From Terriglobus sp. (GTDB taxonomy: Bacteria > Acidobacteriota > Terriglobia > Terriglobales > Acidobacteriaceae): a stretch of DNA of 36,827 bases. Shown in pieces: positions 33,231 to 36,827 of the stretch. Positions within the stretch are counted from its first letter, which is position 1. The number at the start of each line of letters is the position of its first letter. Both the position numbers and the translations under genes were made by a program. The stretch is taken from the NCBI GenBank assembly GCA_026225595.1, contig JAMFTB010000067.1, positions 1 to 36,827 of the forward strand, given 5' to 3'. The notes beneath the pieces are model-generated. The model had not been told where the DNA came from and made no database searches. It worked only from the letters and a program-made list of their open reading frames with translations.

Positions 33231-36200
33231 CTAGTTGCAGGTGAACTGCGTGTAGAGATAGGTGGTCGCAGTGTTGCTGCTGGTAATTCCAAAACTTACA
33301 AAGTTACTTGCCCCTAGTAATCCCGGTCCGGTGCATATTGTTGCACTGTTTGCCTTGGCCGTGCAGCTGCCCGCCGATGTTACTGCCATATTTCCCGGTG
33401 TGCCGGTATGTATCTCAAAGGCCGCATCCGTGCTGGATGAGTTATAGACAAGTACCGAGCCCAGGTTACAAGTTGCAGATAAGTAGGCTGCAATGTTGAA
33501 GGCGTCGCCGCCGCTGTGGCCGTCGACCAGCGGGCTATAGATCTGCAGCTGCGCGCTTGCGGGCGCAACCGTATGCGCGGTGGTGTACACGCCGCCAGTC
33601 GATGATCCACCGGTGCCGGCTGCTCCCTTCGGAATGGTGAAGTTCAGCTGGATGCCGTTTGCAGTGGCGGTGGTGCTGACCGAAGCACTGGTGCCGGCGT
33701 TGCCAGTGGTCGTTGTGCCAACGGTGATGGTGGGCGTTGCTCCCGTGTTGCCTTGTGGACCAGTGCTACCCGCTGGGCCTGCCGCGCCCCCGTCTCCCTG
33801 CGCGGCCAGCAAAGCCCATGCCGCTGCACTGCCACTTACGCCCGTGGGAGCAACGCCGGTGTTCGCCGTCATCGCAATGTAAGAAGAGTGAAGATAGCTG
33901 ACAGCATCATTTGGCTGGTAGGCGACCGTGCCGTCCCACGGCCCGCGGAAGGTGAGTCCTGCGGGTCCGGTTGCGCCGGTTGCTCCCTGCGGCAGGGTGA
34001 AGTTCAGTACGGCGGCGTTCTGCGTGCCGGAGTTGGTAACGGCCGCGGTGCTGCCGCCTGTGACAGAGCCGACTGTGACCGTCGCGGCTGAACCTGCCGC
34101 GCCTGTAGCTCCCTGTGGCAGCGTGAAGTTGAGCACCGCCGCGCTGGTCGATCCAACATTCTGCACCGTTGCAACGGAGCCGGAGGTGACCATGCCAACC
34201 TGCACCGTGGCCGCTGTTCCGTTGGCACCATTCGTACCGTTGGTTCCGGCTGCACCTGTAGCTCCAGCTGTACCGTTCAGGCCGTTGATGCCCGCAGCGG
34301 CAAGCAGCGTCCAGGCAGAGTTGGTGCCGGGCAGGTTGCCGTGGTTGTTGTCCGCGGGCGAGACGTAACTGGCTCCGTTGTAGGCCACGGCGTCGCCCGT
34401 GTTGTAAGCGGATGTGGGGTCGTAGGTGCCCTTCCATTGCAGGCCTGCGGGGCCGGTTAATCCGATGGGTCCCTGCGCGCCTGATGCTCCTGCTGTGCCG
34501 GGCGTTCCTGCGCTGCCGGTCTGCCCCTGCGGCCCGGTTGCGCCGGTGTTGCCTTGCGGTCCGGCGGGTCCTGCAAAGCCCTGTGGACCAGCAGGCCCGA
34601 TCGATCCCGCATCGCCCTTTGGCCCCTGCGCACCCACTGGGCCCTGCGCGCCGGGAGCGGCAACTAGCTGCCACCACGTAGTGGAACCGGAAGCGCCCGG
34701 CGTGTTGCCGTGATTGGCATCCTGCAGGCTGATCCATGTGCCACCGCCGTAGGTCACGGCGTCGTGCAGCGCATAGTTCACCGTAAAGTCGTACACGCCC
34801 TGGAAGGCCATGCCCGCCGCGCCTGCAGGACCGGTTGCGCCCGCGCTGCCCTGAGGTCCTGTCGGGCCTGCGGGACCCGCGTTCCCCTGCGCGCCTGTTG
34901 CTCCAGTGAAACCCTGCGCGCCAGCCGGGCCAACGGCTCCCTGAGCCGCAAGCAGCGTCCAGTCCGTGGGGGAGCTATCCGGCGTGTTGCCGTGATTCGT
35001 GTTGTGGAGCGACAGCCACGTCTGCCCCTGCCATGCCACGGCATCGTTGGTGGCGTAGTTGGTGATGAACGAATAGGTGCCCTGCCAAGTAAGCCCCACC
35101 GGGCCTGCTGGTCCCTGCGCGCCTGCGGGGCCGATGTCTCCCTGAGGGCCCTGCGTGCCGTCTCGGCCGGGCGCACCCTGTGGGCCGGTGCTGCCGACGG
35201 GCCCGGTCAATCCCTGCGGACCGGCTGAGCCGACCTGGCCCGCTGGCCCCTGCGGTCCAACTGGTCCCTGCGTTCCGGTTGCGCCCGTGACTCCCTGCGG
35301 ACCCTGGCTGGTCAGCGCGCCCCAGTCCGTTGGCGAGCTGTCTGGAGTGTTGCCGTGGTTGGCATCGTGGAGCGAAGCCCATGAGCCGCCCTGCCACACC
35401 ACCACGTCACCTGCCGCGTAGTTTGTCGTGAAGGAGTATGCGCCCTGGTAGACAAATCCCGGCCGCCCGGTTGCGCCAGCCGCTCCAGCTGCACCCTGCG
35501 CGCCAGTTGCGCCGGGCACTCCCTGCGGACCAGCAGCACCAGTCGCGCCTGTCGCTCCTGCCGGACCCTGTGGCCCGGTAAGGCCAACCGCGGCGGGCAC
35601 CAACACCGCCCAGTCTGCAGCGGAGCTGTCAGGCGTGTTGCCATGGTTGGTGTTGTGCAGGCTCACCCACGCAGCGTTCTGCCAGGTGACCACGGCGTTA
35701 GCCGCATAGTTCGTTGCCGACGCGTAAGCTCCGGCGTACTGCAATCCATTCAGAGTGGTGGCGGATGCGGCGGGCACCAGCACTCCCCACGCAGCGGGCG
35801 ACACCGCAGGCACATTGCCGGTGTTCGCGGTCATCAGCGAAATCCACGCAGCGCCCGCGCTGGTGACCACATCGTTGACCGCGTAGGTTGCGGAGGAGAG
35901 CCACGCGCCCTGAAAGACCATGCCCGCTCCGCTGGTGCCGGGGATGCCCTGTAGACCCTGCGGCCCGATGAGCCCCTGTGGCCCGGCCAGGCCTTGCGGT
36001 CCGGGTGGTCCAGCCGGACCTGGCGTTCCTGTATCGCCTTTGGGTCCCTGCGGACCTTGCGGACCAACCGGCCCGGCTGTGTCGCTGATCATCGCAATTA
36101 GCAGCTCTGCCGGATGCGCGGTGGTGTCATTCTCCTTGCTGTCAAACACTGCGTCTGCAGACGTAGCGGTGAGTGCGACGCCAAAGTTTGCGGCAGGTGC

Positions 36201-36779
36201 GGAGAGCCACGCCTGCACCAGCGCGGTCACATCCACCGTGACGAACTGGCCCTCGTCCGTAACAGGGAAGACCTCCGCAGCAGAATCGATTGGCGGCAGC
36301 GTTCCTGCGGTCAGCGCGTTCTCAGTCCATGCACCGCGTACCGGCGAGAGCGTGATCACGCCCGGTGTGTTCACGCGGTTCACATAGAGCCGCAGCGTTG
36401 CCTTGCTTACCTGCGCGGCGGTGGCTGTAGCAGGCAGCGTGCCCAGGTTGAACTGCAGCAGGGCCGTGCTGCTGCCGCTGACGTATAGATTGCTCAAAGC
36501 CCCGTAGTTGGTAGTGGCCTGTGCTGTGCTGACGGCAGCGTCGGCGGTCAGCGTGGCGCTTTGCGCGAATGCCGTGGGGAGCGCGATGGCCAAACAAAAG
36601 ACACACAGCAGCGTTACCGGCAGCAGCCGCTGCAGCCGGACGAAACGTCGCGGACCCCGGAGATCAAACACCATAGCTGCAGAGGAAGTGCGGACCATTC
36701 TAGCGGCATGCGGCAGCTTTTCGCGGTGAAGCGTCCCGCTTTGGCAAAGGTTTTTGGCTGTGGAGAATTCGATTCCCAT
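33231..36779 (-). CDS. Large modular collagen-like surface protein with CBM5/12-like repeats
   Basis: The product has 1182 residues. A signal peptide is present ([21 protein letters not shown], ending near residue 72). The start may be ATG 36779, or ATG 36674, which suits the signal better. Residues 75-230 resemble a DNRLRE/CBM96 module. Collagen-type G-X-Y tracts begin near residue 236. They are interrupted by seven modules of about 50 residues with W/Y-rich cores (for example [31 protein letters not shown]), which resemble CBM5/12 chitin- or cellulose-binding folds. Near the C-terminus are three copies of a V-x-x-G-x-V-x-x-G-S...[11 protein letters not shown] unit, known from phage-tail and collagen-like proteins. 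A C-terminal domain of about 125 residues has four cysteines. It is probably a long fibre at the cell surface binding polysaccharide; this is inferred from modules. Confidence 0.87.
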   Translation of the reverse strand: MGIEFSTAKNLCQSGTLHREKLPHAARMVRTSSAAMVFDLRGPRRFVRLQRLLPVTLLCVFCLAIALPTAFAQSATLTADAAVSTAQATTNYGALSNLYVSGSSTALLQFNLGTLPATATAAQVSKATLRLYVNRVNTPGVITLSPVRGAWTENALTAGTLPPIDSAAEVFPVTDEGQFVTVDVTALVQAWLSAPAANFGVALTATSADAVFDSKENDTTAHPAELLIAMISDTAGPVGPQGPQGPKGDTGTPGPAGPPGPQGLAGPQGLIGPQGLQGIPGTSGAGMVFQGAWLSSATYAVNDVVTSAGAAWISLMTANTGNVPAVSPAAWGVLVPAASATTLNGLQYAGAYASATNYAANAVVTWQNAAWVSLHNTNHGNTPDSSAADWAVLVPAAVGLTGPQGPAGATGATGAAGPQGVPGATGAQGAAGAAGATGRPGFVYQGAYSFTTNYAAGDVVVWQGGSWASLHDANHGNTPDSSPTDWGALTSQGPQGVTGATGTQGPVGPQGPAGQVGSAGPQGLTGPVGSTGPQGAPGRDGTQGPQGDIGPAGAQGPAGPVGLTWQGTYSFITNYATNDAVAWQGQTWLSLHNTNHGNTPDSSPTDWTLLAAQGAVGPAGAQGFTGATGAQGNAGPAGPTGPQGSAGATGPAGAAGMAFQGVYDFTVNYALHDAVTYGGGTWISLQDANHGNTPGASGSTTWWQLVAAPGAQGPVGAQGPKGDAGSIGPAGPQGFAGPAGPQGNTGATGPQGQTGSAGTPGTAGASGAQGPIGLTGPAGLQWKGTYDPTSAYNTGDAVAYNGASYVSPADNNHGNLPGTNSAWTLLAAAGINGLNGTAGATGAAGTNGTNGANGTAATVQVGMVTSGSVATVQNVGSTSAAVLNFTLPQGATGAAGSAATVTVGSVTGGSTAAVTNSGTQNAAVLNFTLPQGATGATGPAGLTFRGPWDGTVAYQPNDAVSYLHSSYIAMTANTGVAPTGVSGSAAAWALLAAQGDGGAAGPAGSTGPQGNTGATPTITVGTTTTGNAGTSASVSTTATANGIQLNFTIPKGAAGTGGSSTGGVYTTAHTVAPASAQLQIYSPLVDGHSGGDAFNIAAYLSATCNLGSVLVYNSSSTDAAFEIHTGTPGNMAVTSAGSCTAKANSATICTGPGLLGASNFVSFGITSSNTATTYLYTQFTCN
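33830..35935 (-). repeat. Seven CBM-like modules and G-X-Y tracts within the collagen-like gene
   Basis: The seven modules recur with the order G-x-x-F/Y-x-G-x-Y, a short loop with V-V-x-W, then H/A-N-x-G-N-x-P and a W near the end. The linkers are G-P-x-G-P-x type, and G-A-T-G-A-x-G units are common. Modules differ by many substitutions, so they are old duplications. Only about half of them contain the Asn-His-Gly-Asn-Thr-Pro motif. Confidence 0.8.
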
Positions 36780-36827
36780 TTAAGGACGCGGAGGTCCGCA
36801 AATGCATCTCAACCTGCGATCCATTGC

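Overview
The window looks like a chromosomal segment of an Acidobacteriota soil bacterium, probably family Acidobacteriaceae (Terriglobus, Granulicella or Edaphobacter type). This is inferred from high GC content, several short dispersed palindromic repeat families between genes, and the mix of polysaccharide export, glycoside hydrolase, Tat-exported ferritin-like and large secreted proteins. No phage, plasmid, insertion sequence or CRISPR array was seen.

Layout. 1-5500 (minus): a compact exopolysaccharide block in transcription order: multi-SLBB export protein, Wzz-type chain-length protein, O-antigen ligase/polymerase-like protein, and a truncated GT-C-like membrane protein, with overlapping or nearly touching ends. 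5648-5851 (plus): a 67-residue disordered protein. 5956-7575 (minus): a PiT phosphate transporter sharing a bidirectional terminator with it. 7749-8714: a secreted protein of unknown role. 8991-9066: a tRNA with anticodon CAT, probably tRNA-Ile2. 9145-15336 (plus): a GH3 glycosidase and a very large cytoplasmic GH13 protein with a lysine/alanine/proline tail. 15661-16834 (minus): a one-TM protein and YraN. 17004-22250 (plus): a patatin fused to an outer-membrane barrel, a YceI protein and an esterase fused to a beta-propeller-like domain. 22543-23541 (minus): an aldo/keto reductase. 23791-30640 (plus): mutL, a 932-residue low-complexity nucleic-acid-binding-like protein, cmk and a cold-shock protein. 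30813-32834 (minus): two exported ferritin-like proteins. 33231-36779 (minus): a large collagen-like modular surface protein.

Functionally, the window combines cell-envelope and exopolysaccharide export, carbohydrate breakdown and housekeeping (mutL, cmk, yraN, csp). The intergenic regions carry at least four palindromic repeat families. One of them appears to have been absorbed in frame into the MutL linker.

The most unusual item is the protein at 26243-29041. It has an acidic stretch, a possible winged-helix middle, and about 350 residues of tandem F-T/A-P-R repeats. It sits behind a leader with several predicted hairpins, two genes upstream of a cold-shock gene. The other candidates for new biology are the collagen/CBM-like surface protein, the patatin whose POTRA-like region appears split by a charged linker, and the GH13 enzyme with a histone-H1-like tail.
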